From Ignelater luminosus (taxonomy: Eukaryota; Arthropoda; Insecta; Coleoptera; Elateridae): a stretch of DNA of 64,000 nucleotides. Under the pieces are notes generated by a model. It had not been told where the DNA came from. It did not search any database and saw only the letters and a program-made list of their open reading frames with translations. Shown piece by piece: positions 36,075 to 49,384 of the stretch. Position numbers and translations under genes: made by a program. Within the stretch, counting starts at the first letter, position 1; each line of letters opens with the position of its first letter. The stretch spans positions 184,798-248,797 of the forward strand of contig VTPC01001028.1 in assembly GCA_011009095.1 (NCBI GenBank), given 5' to 3'.

Positions 36075-37636
36075 TAGTAAAATCTATATCTGTAGCTCTA
36101 TAGGACACTCTGTATATACACAGTTTCACGTATTTCCATAAATACTGATACTTAAGAAACAATCTATTGTATTCAGCAAAATTTAGTATCGCAGTTGACA
36201 CAACAATAGAATTTTAAGATTGTTATCGGTAGTTTTTTAGTAAAAATCTTAATATTAGTTAGAAGATACACATTTATTTTACAACGTACTACAATAAGCA
36301 CCACTCACTTGTTTTGTAAAGATTGTGGCGGATATGAGTCACAAACTAATTATTTCTCAAATGGATAAAAAATAGTATACGTGGTAAGTGACCCTTATTA
36401 AAAAGTGACCGACCTGCACAGCCCAACCGGAACATCATCCGGACTTGTTACAACTTAATTGCAAGAAATTAATGGGTCTTCCACGTATTACTACGTACTA
36501 CAACTAATGCCATAATTATCGTTTTGTTTGGTTTTGGTTTATACACACGACGAAACGATAAATACGACCTTGCTTGCAGACATACAAATACTATAATACT
36601 ACATCTGTCTTGAAAATTAGGTTCAATTACAAGAATTAAAAATCCAATTATAACAACAGAAGATGCTATAACAATAAGAAATAAATCAGTTGATCAATGT
36701 AAATATCGTGACGTTTTTGACTTTGTTGATTTTTAGTATTATTTTTAAAACCTTATCTAATTTGTTTTACTACAGTTGTAATGAATAATCATATAACGTA
36801 ATCAAAATATAAATACAATTCGAAATTATAAATTATATACAAAAATATAAACAAAATTATTTTAAACAATAAAATAATTAAAAACCATTAAATTTAATAA
36901 TAAAGAGAAATCTTTGAAATCCGACTCTGTTTTTGGTAATTATTCTATCAGCTAGTGACCGCAACCGCTGCCTTTATTCTTCGAAAACGTACACATACAC
37001 ATGCTGGAACCAGTCACGGAACCGCTCTGCACTTGTGTTTTACTAGATGACATCATCCTCACAGAAGATGAGTAAGCTCCAGTAAATACCGTAAATACTA
37101 TTTAGTTAGCTTTCAGTTCTTATCAGTTATCACCGGCTGCAAGTAGGTTGTAAAAAAGGTTTACGGAATGTGACGTAATTTACAATTTTAGTACAATTGT
37201 TTTCCTGACAACTTGATTTTAAATGCTCGCATTCACTGTTTAGTTTTGCACATTTGGTTGTTTAGTATACAAAAATATATCATCAACTCATTCGTCATCG
37301 GCAATTTAGGCGCAATCGTCCTCAAATATTATTTGTAAATACCTACAGTTACTTATCTTGATAAAAAAAACGACAGAACTAAAATAAATTTAATGAGTTG
37401 TCGAAATTGTCATAAAAACAATAAAGATACAATAAAATTACATTTTAGACATCGAGCTTGCCTTCGACAGTTTGGCATAAAGAGCTTTTCTAAATCTTAC
37501 TAGAATGTCTTCTTGCAAATATCGTATGCAACATATTAGACTCCGAGAGTCCAAGTTGCTTTTACTTATTCCTAATGTATCAGATCTGAGCAATATATAA
37601 ATGACACGGCTCTTTTATATTTTTTGTCAGCGTGAG
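36075..37636. other. AT-rich DNA, nothing recognised
   Basis: No gene, RNA or bounded element is supported. A short G+C-richer patch at about 36955-37090 has no long frame. Confidence 0.4.
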
Positions 37637-38140
37637 CACAGTATAGAAACCTTATACAAGGTAGTTCGGAAAGTTCTGGTCTCACAGAATCGTCTCTTCT
37701 CTGGCCGGTACGTGCATCGGAGTTGTTGACGCCTTTTAGCTGTTTTTTCCTTTGTTTATAAGCAAAACAATTTTTAAGGACTTCTTTTTATTTATTTCAG
37801 GAGTGCTTTAATTGTTTCGCGAGTTCTTTATTTTTTTACTATTACTATTTATTGTTATTCTTTTATTGCTTATTTTTTTTTCTGACCCTTTACTTGTTTA
37901 TTCGTAAGATTTCTCTTGGGTTTGCTTTCTTAAAATAAAACAAAGCAATTGTTTGAAGGAACGAAGGTTTAGGTTGAGGGAAAAATGGCTATTTTCTCCT
38001 GTGATACTGTTTGCCAAGCTGGTTGCTGTTGCTGGAGCTGGTTACTGCTAGAGCTGCTGAGATAGCTGAGTGAATTGGAATACATTTTGTTTATTTTACA
38101 AGACCAAAACAAAATAAAAAGCGAGAACTGAAGCTGGTTT
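37637..38140 (-). repeat. LTR-like repeat, copy A (3' LTR of a deleted element)
   Basis: Homologous in the same orientation to the copy at 39735-40175. Shared landmarks are TAGTTCGGAAAG, CACAGAATCG.CTCTT, a CCGGTACGTGCATCGGAG block, a T-rich tract, AAAACAAAGCAATTGTTTGA and GCTGCTGGAGCTGG-type motifs. The edge nearest 37637 (complement ...ACTGTG) corresponds to the CA-ended edge of copy B. The two copies flank a gag-like remnant, so I read this as the 3' LTR of a minus-strand element. The two copies are clearly diverged, so the insertion is old. Confidence 0.5.
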
Positions 38141-38979
38141 GATACCAATATTTATCTACTGATACTCGGAAACACATAGCACTTACCAAAGTCTCCAAGA
38201 CTTTAAAAATCTGGTCTCTAAATATAGATCAATATCTAAGAACAATCCCATTCTGGCTAATTCCAAAGGCAGAATTAAGAAAGTTGCAAGGAAATCACTT
38301 TTAACTCATAATAAGTGTTTCTACTGAAAAAGAAGAAAACATCTTTGTACTTAGTTGCTTGTAGTTTTTTGTTCATGAATTTCTAACTAGTTTAGATTTT
38401 CTTCATCAAATTCTACAGACTCAGACAAAAGTGTTTTCAGGCAACTTAAGGTTTACCGCATTGCCATTTCACTTAGACTTTGACTTCCTTTGCAATCACT
38501 TAATATTATTAGGCCCCGTTACATCTAGCACAGCAAAGTTAGTTTAGAATAAAAACTAATCCAGCCAATCACAACCATTTCAGAGTTGCATTGTCCCAGG
38601 GACTAGGAGTCTAGAGACCTTGGAACTAAACCAGTATGGAGACCAACTAGGTACGAAATCCAAAATTTCAATCTTTTTCCAGGTCAAAAAACACTCTCCA
38701 ACTCAGTGATCAATGATTATATAAGGCCCAAAATATCCACAGACTCAGGCGCCAAATTGGGTTAGTCTGATCCTGTCTAAAACACATGACTGGAATTATT
38801 GTGATTAGTAGCTTCTTCCTAGGCTAGGTTGAGTGTGATGTGCGCATCTTGATTGTTTTTGGATGTATCGTTATCCCCTAGCCCGGTAAAAGAGGGACAC
38901 GCGCTGGAAAAACTTCCTGGACCTTGATGATGGGAATCAAGAATTGTTGTATTTCAGAATTTTTCCCGTCATTATTTTA
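38141..38979. other. Internal region of the deleted LTR element, unresolved
   Basis: Lies between copy A and the gag-like remnant. Much of the pol region expected here (protease, reverse transcriptase, RNase H, integrase) is missing: only about 0.8 kb remains and I recognise no motif. Confidence 0.3.
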
Positions 38980-39560
38980 AGCTGGTCCAAGCTGAATTCG
39001 GTGCGCCTGAGGTAGCGGCCTCTTTGACATTCTTCTGATTCTTATTGTTGCTAAGTTGCTAAGGTTTCGGTGCGTTCTTTGGAGGACTGGGCAGTTTCGG
39101 TGGTAATATCTGTCAGGACAGTAACGGTTCTGCGGTAGGGTTCTTTGGGTGTAACGAGATCTTTCATTCTGTGGCAGCTCCGGCAATCAATACTGTAAGG
39201 TTCTAGGGAGTACTGAAGGCACAGTAAATGACCAAATTAATTTGTCGTATTTGATCACCGATTTTTGTTCTTCTTGTCGGTTTCTCCATAGACGAGCACG
39301 AAGTTAGATCTTGCGTGTCTCACTCTCAAACTCACTCAGGAACGCAGCTTCGTAGTCTTAGTAGGTGAACAGGAGTGTGGAATTCTGTCTCTATACAATG
39401 CATTGTACCCAATGGACATGCGGTACGTTTTGCAATGCATCACGGCTGTTTTTCAAAAATACCGCAGGGTTCTCATGAACGAATGAATGAATGAACTCGG
39501 ACAACGGTGATACGGTTTCCATACGTTGTTGTTGCACCAGTTGATTAATCATAGCTATTA
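38980..39560 (-). pseudogene. Gag-like remnant of an LTR retrotransposon
   Basis: On the minus strand from about 39545, the frame reads QLVQQQRMETVSPLSEFIHS then HENPAVFLKNSRDAL, in the position and style of a retrotransposon gag capsid start. After a stop and a shift, YEAAFLSEFESETRKI and LRARLWRNRQEEQKSVIKYD follow, resembling the W..F...F.S.....LR..L..R.Q...ESV..Y block of gypsy-like gag proteins. Further down (39190-38985) the frame is K-, T- and R-rich, as in a nucleocapsid-proximal region, but no zinc knuckle is visible. Family assignment is inference from pattern and position between LTR-like copies. Confidence 0.45.
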
Positions 39561-39734
39561 TTGTTTATGGTTGTAATGGTTTGCTTGAATGAGACATGGA
39601 TGGTTTGGTAGTTGCAATGCCTTTGTAGTCGATCTCGTATTGACCATTCTTGATAATTCAGGATGTTAAGTTCTTTCTTCTTCGGAGCAGTTGGTCCACA
39701 CGGTGGAACCACCAATGGTGGGCGTCGTTAATGG

Positions 39735-40175
39735 TGTACAGCAGGGAGATAGCTCGGAAAACCTTGATCTTACAGAATCGACTCTTGTCTCTCCGGTATG
39801 TGCATAGGAGTGGGCGGAGCTTCGATGATTTCTTGTTGTTTTAAGTTGGCTGGCGTTTTGTTTAAAAACAAAAGAATTTACAGGACTTTCTTTTATTTGT
39901 CTCAAAGATTTATTTTTGCCCTTTTCTTATTTTCCCTTATTATTCTTTTTCTATGGGTTGCTATTTTTTTCTTTTTGGCTATTTATTTCTATCTGTAGGA
40001 GTTCTTTTAGTTTACTTTATTTTTTAAGTAAAACAAAGTAATCGTTTGAAGGAACAAGCTTTGGGTTGAAAGAAAAATTAGCGTGGACTCTGATTTTTTT
40101 CAAGTGGTGCTGCTAGTAGGGGTGAGTGCTGCTGCTGGAACCAAGTGAACTGGAATATTGGCTGTGACTGAAGCT
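39735..40175 (-). repeat. LTR-like repeat, copy B (5' LTR of a deleted element)
   Basis: Read on the minus strand this repeat ends with CCGAGCTATCTCCCTGCTGTACA, i.e. the CA terminus expected of an LTR, and the gag-like remnant lies downstream. It is homologous to copy A (37637-38140), the inverted copy C (14985-15464) and partial copy D (5080-5420). The other terminus is less clear, and a TG start may lie slightly beyond 40175. Short frames across it are shadows. Confidence 0.5.
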
Positions 40176-40179
40176 GAGT

Positions 40180-43100
40180 GCTGTTTTTTCTAGAGTTGTT
40201 GCTTCTTCTGATTGCTACTCATTGTCATTGGGAATCTTTTTGTTATAATAGTGTATGGTATAGGATGCAACAGAAGTGCGGTTTGTTACTTTTCCTTATT
40301 TCAATCAGCCAGCCATGATTAAAAGTGAAAACTGTCGAACAAAATACAATCAGAATAAGGAAGCATGCGTACATTCATTAAAAAGTTACAAAGTCACAGT
40401 TTACTACATCATACATATTTTTTGGGTGCTTTTATAAGTCACCAAACAGTTTTCACGTTTTTATTGTTTAATGTTTGAGTTTTGTTGCAACGCCCATTAC
40501 AGTAGATACCCATGCCATTACATTATACTTCAGTTATTATAATGAATTGCCGTTTGGTAGTTAAACAGTTAGGTTTTTATTAGGTACCAGTCGCATCATT
40601 TCCTTCTTATTAAATATTATTCTTCAAACCACGACAACCGTTAAACTTTGTTAACTTCAGACAAGCTGTTATACATAAATATAGTCTTATCAGCGATCGC
40701 TGAAAAATGCAAATAAAATAAAATTAAATTAAAAAGGTTACGGTACTGCATTTACAAGATATTTTACACTTCTGGTGTGTATGTTATTGTACTTAAAGAA
40801 TAGAATTTTTTTGTTAGTCAAAATGTTATCACTAAATTTATCTATTCTCGTAAAATTTTAAGGTCATCTCCCTATCATGCGCTTCTTGTTATAGTAATGC
40901 GTGCTGACAGTAATTTGTTCTTTGTTCAGTTGCCTTGGTAAATTATTCTAAATTACCACCAAGTGGCAAGAGTGTATAATGTTTCAGTTGATGCGGTTTA
41001 TCTACGTGCTATCGCAATGCTGTTACACGGAATTTCATATTTTCTTCAAGCACTTGTTGATATATTACATAATGCTAATCTAGTCAAGATAGCATGTGTA
41101 CGGAAAGGATTAAAATGTAGTGCATATCCCAATCGGATTTCAGTATTGTATTTAAATAAAGTGGAAGAAAGAGAAGCAGACAGTTAATTTTATAATGCAG
41201 TTTTTTTGTTTAATTTGTATAGATGAGTACACTTTAAATTTCTTGTTATCAGTTATCACAAAATATTGTTTTTCTTCTTTATTGCTTTAATTATTCTTTT
41301 AGTTGATAGCATTTAAATTTTTTTTGTATCTTTTAACGTCATCAATGCCTAACGAATGACGTCTTCACGTCTTTTTAAATGATTTTGTTTTAAATGTGCG
41401 TCCAATCAAATTCTTCTTCATTCCCTACTTATGGAAATGCTTTAACTATCGTTCAATTCAACTGACTTCAAAGATTTTCGAAACGTACTGGTAGTAGAGA
41501 ATAAGTCATCTGTCAGAAATTACATCAAGTTTCATTCTTTGTATGGCAGCTTGAAAATAAATATTGGACAGATATATGGACGCCCCAGTCCAGTTTGGTA
41601 TAGTTCTCTGGTTGGGCAAACCAATAATTGAAATATTAATAATGTATTCAGCAAAATCTATTACGAACAACAAATAACAAGCAAGTGTATGTTACAAAAG
41701 AAAACTTAAGTTAACACTATGCAAAAATTACTGGTTTTCACTTTATCTGGCACTAATACGAAGTTCTTGTCAGAATCTAGCACTGTGGAAACGATCTAAA
41801 TTTGATAAACCATATGCAGATCTCCTTTGTTCTAAACAAAGCAATATGAACTCTGACAAAGCTCTGTACATCACTCTGCGGTTTTCAAGAATAAATTAAT
41901 GTACATCTGGGCAAAAATGGACTTAGCTATTCTGCAACAAAGATTGTTTTCTATATGAACTTAAAACGGCATTGTTCCAGTTGATATGATCAACGCCATT
42001 ACCATTTCATTTCGTGTTCTCATTATTATATTTTCAGCTTGAGAATTACTAAAACTGGTATTCTGGAAAGATTTGAATTTTTGCATGAGATTTAATTCAA
42101 TCTAGTTAAATTCTTTTGGTTGTAAAGTACTGCTGCATAAAGCCTTAGAATCATGTAGTGTAGAAATGTATAATACACTTGGAACAACTTTAAGAAACCT
42201 TCCAAGAGTAGATCAAAAGCTTTTGCGTCGACGCCATGGTATTTATTAGCATCAGTTGCTGAAGTCTGGAATGTTGTTTAGATTTTGCCTTAAATCTTCT
42301 AGATGAGTAAGTTGCATTATTGCTACACACATCAAATGGATAACCAACCCAATATGTAAAGTTGCTCAATTAGTCTATCTTGTGACTAATTCAATCTAAA
42401 CTAATTACAGTTTGTAAAAATTAAGAATTTGCAGTCTCAAGTAGAATTCTGTTTTTCTTAGCTTTTCACTTTCTATACATTTTTAGTTCCTTTGCAAGAA
42501 ATTCCAAACAGTGATCTGAATTTATTTATTGGCCCGTTTTGACACTTGAGCTATTTTCTAGACTTTGATTTGGTCTTCTTACGTCTCTCATTCCTATCTA
42601 AGGAATCTGATCAGCCACTTGCTTTTGTAAATCTGTCAGACAGGCCCGAAAAATAATTACCAAAATTATAGAAAACTTCTTTTTCTTGCACAACTAAAAG
42701 ATTTCTCAATCCATTACCTATATGTGTACTAATATAAATCTGACATGTTCTAAATATTCTTGGAGCAGTCATTTATTTTTATTGTCACTTTTGGCATTCA
42801 AACAGCTGCTAACGAAGCCCAGAACATAGATAGGTGCGTATTTCCTAGACCTGAACACGCTGTGGACAAAATAAAGCTTCTTAGAAAGATCTTTTAGGTC
42901 GGCGTTCCTTTTCAGTTTTTGCCCATCGTTAACATCGGATACGAGTAAAAGAAAAACGTTTTTGGATTTACATTCGGTGAGCTGGTGTTTCAAAGGCTTC
43001 ACCATTTATTCATTCGTGTTCATTCTCTTGAGAGATACTACCTTGGCTTAAATCACAAATGACACTTTGAGCACAAGTCGCCACCTCCAGAACTATGTCG

Positions 43101-43350
43101 CGCAACCTCACAAGGCTTTAGAGCTGTCTCTAGAAGTAAAGAAACAAACCCAATTGCAGCAAGATTTAAGTAATTCTACATTTCAACAAGTTCACGAAAA
43201 GAAAACTCGCCGAGAACAAAGTTTGCCTTGGGTTATGGACTAGCCGTCTTCAGCTGTGCTTCACAGTAATCTATCGGGAAATCACATTTTCAAAGACCCT
43301 TTCTTGTACCCAAGAAGTCGCTAGCACTACTGTGATATCGTTCGGCATGC
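40180..43350. other. AT-rich DNA, nothing recognised
   Basis: Only short frames (40963-41187, 42769-43005), none with a recognisable domain. No RNA or bounded repeat is seen. Confidence 0.4.
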
Positions 43351-43354
43351 GAGG

Positions 43355-43840
43355 ATGTCAAAGGTGTACTCTCATTCACAGCTACAAAGCCTTCGTTTGC
43401 CCCATTTTGGATTTATCTACCATTGTGAGCTAGCCGGAGTGTCTCCAAAAGATGCCAGACTTAAATTCTTCCATGACAGTTTCGTCAAGATGACAGCAAA
43501 GCAGAACCAATTCGATCATCAAGGAAGCTCACCCATTGTGTACGCTCTAGGTCCGCCACCATATTTACATGACATATTAAAACACCGCAATAACCACCAG
43601 ATAACTCACACCCTACAGACTGCTCCTAACAATTCCAAAATCCCGTGTTCGGGATCATTAAATAAGTCAGCTGCCCCATTTTATTTTATCCAACAAAGTC
43701 ATCTAAATCCCCTCACCCCGCGGGTGTGTCGCGAAGTGGATAGTGGTGCACTAGCAGCACGGGCTCTCCATGGTAGCCCTTGTGGCAGCAATGGCAGTGG
43801 TGAAGTCGGCGGGGAATTGGAGACCGGCTTGACCACATGA
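43355..43840 (+). CDS. Unrecognised open frame, 161 codons
   Basis: An ATG-started frame in a locally balanced-composition patch. No domain is recognised. The last third (LAARALHGSPCGSNGSGEVG) comes from a strikingly G+C-rich stretch (about 43710-43835) that stands out from its surroundings and resembles the untranslated end of a retroelement more than host coding sequence. No splice, promoter or repeat ends are evident. It could be part of a decayed transposon or a chance frame. I would not name a function. Confidence 0.2.
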   Translation: MSKVYSHSQLQSLRLPHFGFIYHCELAGVSPKDARLKFFHDSFVKMTAKQNQFDHQGSSPIVYALGPPPYLHDILKHRNNHQITHTLQTAPNNSKIPCSGSLNKSAAPFYFIQQSHLNPLTPRVCREVDSGALAARALHGSPCGSNGSGEVGGELETGLTT

Positions 43841-43859
43841 ATTACATTCAACGACTGTC

Positions 43860-46800
43860 GCGCAATCTTTTCCAACCAAAATTGAAATTTCCTTTTAAAA
43901 CCGAAACGACGTGAAGCCTACATCGATCTCTACAGCTACGCAGTAATAAGTACTTTAACTTCACAGACTTATGATTCCAGTTAACTTTCTTTTTTGACGG
44001 ATAGTAGTAGTAGTAGTAACTGACTTTTAAACATTGTAGTGTTTAGCACATGTTGTCTACTATTGAATGACTCAATTACCTTGCCACCTTCTTGAGTTAA
44101 TAGGTATTTCAGGCCTGTTCGTTTGAAAAGTACTTACGGCATTCTGTTGACATGTACTTGCTATTAGAGGTGATGCACATTGTGGCACATGTAATATTTA
44201 AGATTAGAACAGGAAATGCACACCTATGGTCAGTGGCAGCATAAAACGAATGAACCTAACAATAACGGTTAATCAAAGGGGCGGCATTTGAAATTATCTT
44301 GTTTTCGGAGTTTGACGGGAACTCTCCAATGAGCGCCCAAAAGAAGAAGGTATATTTTTAAAACCTGCTGACAAAGGTGGTCGTCAAATAACGAATCCAA
44401 TAAGATACTGATTTTAATTTATTTGGAATTGAAATTGGTTGCAGTTGTAACATTTAATACGGGTTGCCTATAGACTAGAGGCACACAGGTGATTTTAATC
44501 GTGACGTTTACTTAGTTTTCTGGATGAATTGCACTTGTTTTAAGTGATATAGGACAGATACAACACCTAGAAAGTGTGATTCACACAATTAAAAAGATAA
44601 ATGCCGCGATTAGAGACCTTCATGTGTATCTGGCCTTAAGGTGTAAACACGTTCTTTATTTTTGTATTTTCTAATGCCACTTCCTAATTAAATCAAACTT
44701 AATGTCTTTTCAGTCGTTGATTGGAAAAAACAGTTAAACGTGGACCATAAACCTTTATTACATACATTGAGAATGACTAGCACACAAGGAAGCCTTAGGA
44801 TAGAATTTTTTGCCTGACTAAGCTAATTAAAACTACAATAAATTTATTTGAAAATAGGTTATGATTAGGAATTAGAGATAATAACGTGTTCGTATCGTAT
44901 CGATTAATAATTAACGGTATTCGATTAAAAAGTGATTTAAGTGAATGTAATACCTGTTATCTGCTGATTGAAAATATTAGTTCTGGATTAATTCATAAAT
45001 ACAAAAGTATTTCAAACCATACACATAGCGATAATAAACTATTTAAAATTAAACCGATACACAAAAAAATCACGTTCTTTGATGAATCACAGCTGTACAC
45101 ACTCATTAAAATGTTGCATAAAATGTTTAAACTTCAACAAAATTAATGAATAATAAAGAATGCATAGTGACATTATTTCCCTAATAACTAAGCGATAACC
45201 TTTGATATTTTCTAAACGCATTCGGTTTTTTTATTAGGGAACAGATTACATTGTTATCAAAAAATTGTAACCAGTATCAAGTAAATGTTGTTGATCGTTA
45301 TTTTATCGCGGTCATATTAATTACTCTTCGAATAATATTGCACGCAATGTCATCAAAAATCGAATTATCGCCTACAGAAAATTCCATTTTGATAATTTCT
45401 CCAGAAGTAAATAGAAACAGATTAAAAATAGAAATGATTGTAAGAGCATGAAAAAGGACGTTACGCGCATTTTATGATAAGTTTAATGAGCACATAATAT
45501 AGCAAGTAAATATTTACATAAACAACACAAAAAAGAGTGTTGTACGATTCCAGAATTGCTATAAATCAGACATTTTTTATATAGTAGAAATATATAAACA
45601 TTTCAAGTACACATTATTATTTAATGGTTGGTTTGTACGATAAAAACCAGTTAAACTTACTAGGAAAAAAATTCAATTCGAAATCCTTGCTACCAGGGGT
45701 TATCATTTTCGTTATCGTGTTCCTGGGCAGAGCTAAAAGCCACTGAATTTGTAGCACAGCTGTGGTTTATCGTTTTTTTATTGCCTGCATTATTTATTTT
45801 CTAATCAATCAAAATGTAATGAACATATTAATTAGTTATTTAATATAAACAAATATAATATTTATACACTGATTTGAGAATTCACCTTATTAAAAACTAC
45901 GACTAGTATGTATGCTTATTTATCTTATTATCATTTCTTTTTTCATTCATCCGTTTTTTTTTTGTTTAAATATAAACAAAAATGTATTAACAAAATAATT
46001 CTTTTGTATCAATTAATACAATCTCCAAGGTTTATTGGAATGTTTAATATTTTATTTTTAAAATCAAATGTTTATGTTCATCCTACAATGTACTAAGATA
46101 GTAACAGAATACTAAATATGTATTCATTCTTTGTATTCTTACTATTGTTTGATTGTTTCCCATAAATAATGATCTAAAATAACGTTGGGGTAATAAAATT
46201 TGCTTTTACGATTAGCAATAAAATGTTTAAATAGCACCACGTTTCATTTAAATAGATCAATTTTATTACTAATAGCCCATTAAGTGCAAATTACTAAGTA
46301 CACTTTTGGCACTACTAAAATTTTGAATTACTTTCTATAACGATAATTTTATTAGAGATTGTTTCAAAGTTATGATGTTAAATCGTTAAACTGTTTAATG
46401 ACAAAATCTATTTGTATTTAATCAGAATGACTTTTAGATTTTTTAAATCTCAAACATAATCTGTTCAGATTTGGTGAATAATTCATTTATTATTCTACTT
46501 AATTTTGGCGCCATTTTGTTGTAATATAAGTAGGTTCTTTAAGACGCTAAAAGAAGCAAACTTACAATATTTCATTTTCTTCAACGTTTATGAACAATCT
46601 TTAATTAACTGGTTTTAACCTCAGAGATTAACAGGGAAATCCGTAAGCAAGCATTAATATCTATCCTGTTTTAATTCATAATTGATCTAGTTTTTCTCTT
46701 TATAAATTTCTTACTGATTATATGTTCCATTAAAGGTTCAAGTTTTTAAATTGGTTTTGAAATGTTTTGGGAATATCAAAGGGATTTGATATTATTATAG

Positions 46801-48480
46801 GTGTAATTAAAGACAATTCAAAGCGGAATAGTTTTAATATAAAAACATGCTAAAGCAATATTATACCTACATATAACTTTCTTCTTTTGTTTTTAGTCAG
46901 CAAACAATTATCAAGTTTGATTGTGTTGTTTGTCATTATAAGATTTCAAGATTCTGATGAATCCTTAGCGAATGCATACATAGAGTCATATTTACATGAG
47001 ACAAAAATAGCTGCTTTTATCCTTTTGAAGAGCTTCTGTTTACATCAATAATTTATTCCTCCATATCCGATGGGCAAATCCTTTTTATCAAATTAATTTG
47101 AAGATTCTACGTACAATGTTAACCTTTTAATACTTTTCGAGACGGGTTATAGTAAATTAAAAATTTGCATTAACAATAAGTTTAAAATCATGCCAGTCAT
47201 ATTTTCTATCTGATTGCTTAGATTATATTTCTAATATAATAAGTAGTTAGTTAAAGAACTGCAAAATTTCAAGAAATGTAGGAAACCTTGTGGAAGGAAA
47301 GTGATTAATGACCATCTTACTCAAGATGTATGTTATCTTGAAATGCAGAGCAGTAGAAATGATAAGAAAATCTAGAAAAAATACTAAAATGATAGCTGAA
47401 AAGACGTGGAAAAGTTGAAGGTAGCATTTGATGATGATGTTCAATTGTCTGAAGTTATACATTTAAAAAATATTCAAGTAATTCTAATCTAGATGTCACT
47501 AGAGAATAATTAAATGTTTTTCTCAGTATCGTGAATTCGTTCTCTGTTCATATTCCTAATTTCTGTATTCAAATTCATTCGTTAGTATTTTAAATGTAAA
47601 TTGCAAATTAATTTGAAGCGAGCATTCAGATGGAACTTTCTTAGATTATTGACTGTGGTGCCACCTTACGAGTAATCTTGTAGTAAGCTGTGCTATAATG
47701 ATGGTGTCTGTGTGAAAATATTTGTTTCTATGCTGTTTTTAAAAATACTGACAATCTTGTAAAATTTCATCCAGAACAATGAAAACTTCTGTACAAATAA
47801 ATTCTGGAAAATATTTTATTGACAGTTGACAGAAACTAAATATCACTTTTACAGCAGAACCTAGCCTGTAAATATTCACTTTTATGACAGCTAGGGTTAA
47901 AAAGAGTTTGCCATGGAAAAAAAACAAAACTCTAACATTTGATTTTCATTTGTAATAAATATAAATTACAACAATAATGTAAAGTAAACTGAAACTGGAA
48001 CAATTTTCAATTATTATCGCGTTTTCCCAGTCTGCTTATTCATTAAACTCTCCTTTCTTTTTTACTTACGTTATCTAAGATCTTCTCACTAAATGCAAAT
48101 TTGTTTGCTATGAAATCTTTCAGCAGCATTAGCTACCGTTGAAGATTTCTACCCCCCATATCTCTTTAGCATCATTAATATCAGCTCACAATTCATCAGT
48201 ATGGCAGCAGAAAACATTGTCCAGTAGAAAGCAATTTTTTAAGTTTCCTTATTTTAGATACTATTCGTTCAAACACTTTTAAATCACTTCCGCAATCAAG
48301 AAATTAAAAATACTGAAGGCACACGCTGTTTGATGAAATACCCAGTTAGTTCAAGTACTGCCTACGATACCCATAAAGAAAAGAGAGGAACTGTTTGAGA
48401 AGTAAGTAAAGTAGAAAAACTTACTTAGAACCTATAAAAATATGAAAGATATAAAATGAAGCATTTTTGGGAAATGGATT
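43860..48480. other. AT-rich DNA, nothing recognised
   Basis: No supported gene. An (AGT)5 microsatellite lies at about 44004-44019. The frames at 44886-45146 and 45251-45451 are short and featureless. Confidence 0.4.
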
Positions 48481-48484
48481 AACT

Positions 48485-48756
48485 ATGAGTTCTTCTAACT
48501 TATTTAGTTTTCCAAATGTGGATGCAGACATATCTGACAGTAATAAAGTTTATAAATCCTCTTCCAAAAACATAGTTTAAGAAAACAAATTGAGGAACTG
48601 ATAGATGTGAAAATAGCTTATTTGGAAAAAATAGAAGAAGAGGAAATCAAAAAAGAAAAAAGAAAAGAAGTGCGATTGAATTTACAGAAAAAAATGATAG
48701 AGCTAAAAGAAACAAAAGTAACTGTGTTGGAGAAATACCCCCAGGGAAAAAAATAG
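48485..48756 (+). pseudogene. Coiled-coil coding remnant, unrecognised
   Basis: A frame open from 48556 to a TAG at 48754-48756 encodes a highly charged helix (IEELIDVKIAYLEKIEEEEI, then KKEKRKEVRLNLQKKMIELK) with heptad-like spacing of I, L and M. This is unlike chance translation of AT-rich DNA. An ATG at 48485 opens a separate 5' frame (reading SFPNVDADISDSNKVYKSSS) that stops at 48582 just where the coiled-coil frame takes over, suggesting one coding sequence split by a frameshift. Such C-terminal coiled coils occur in Myb/SANT-type proteins of DNA transposons and in many host proteins, so I leave the identity open. Confidence 0.35.
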
Positions 48757-49364
48757 CAGCTGAATTAGAAAACAGTACGCACAGAAAATGTATAAGTTAA
48801 ACAGTACAAAATCTGAACTGTCTGGGTTTGGTTATTATTGTTTCTCTATGTCGATATTATCTTGTTTAAAGTTGTTAACTCTGTTACATTGTTATTGGTT
48901 TACTGTCTAAATGGCCATAAGTTCTGCCTCAAAATTAAATTAATAAAAAATAAAACAAATGAGACTAAGGAATCTTTCTTAAGCAAACGGCTCGATATTT
49001 CAAAAACAATTGCAAAAGACAAAATTGATGTAACTTCTAATGAAGGAACAAGAAACTAGATGTTAACTGTTCATGTACTTCCAGATATTGATACAATCAA
49101 ACACCAATATATACCTATTTAAGTCACCTATGTAACTATGCTCAAAGTTGATATTTGTATCTTCCATGATCCGGTAATTATTAAAAAAAAAACAAGTATC
49201 AACGTGAACATAACACCGACGTAGTCCTTAAAATGCTTTTTTCAAAACATGTAAATTATACGTCGTTTTTATAAAAAAAAGAGCAAACTTAAGTATGGAA
49301 CCAGAAGTTTGGTATGGTAGAAAACGTTGATAGCGAAAAACTCACAAGAGAAGTTCAAGTGGCT

Positions 49365-49384
49365 AACTAACTAACTTACTTAGT
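49365..49384 (-). repeat. RTE 3' microsatellite tail
   Basis: On the minus strand the LINE ends in TAAGTAAGTTAGTTAGTTAG, directly after GAGGGCAGCAC. RTE-clade LINEs characteristically end in short tandem repeats of this kind instead of poly(A), which fixes the 3' end of the element. Confidence 0.7.
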
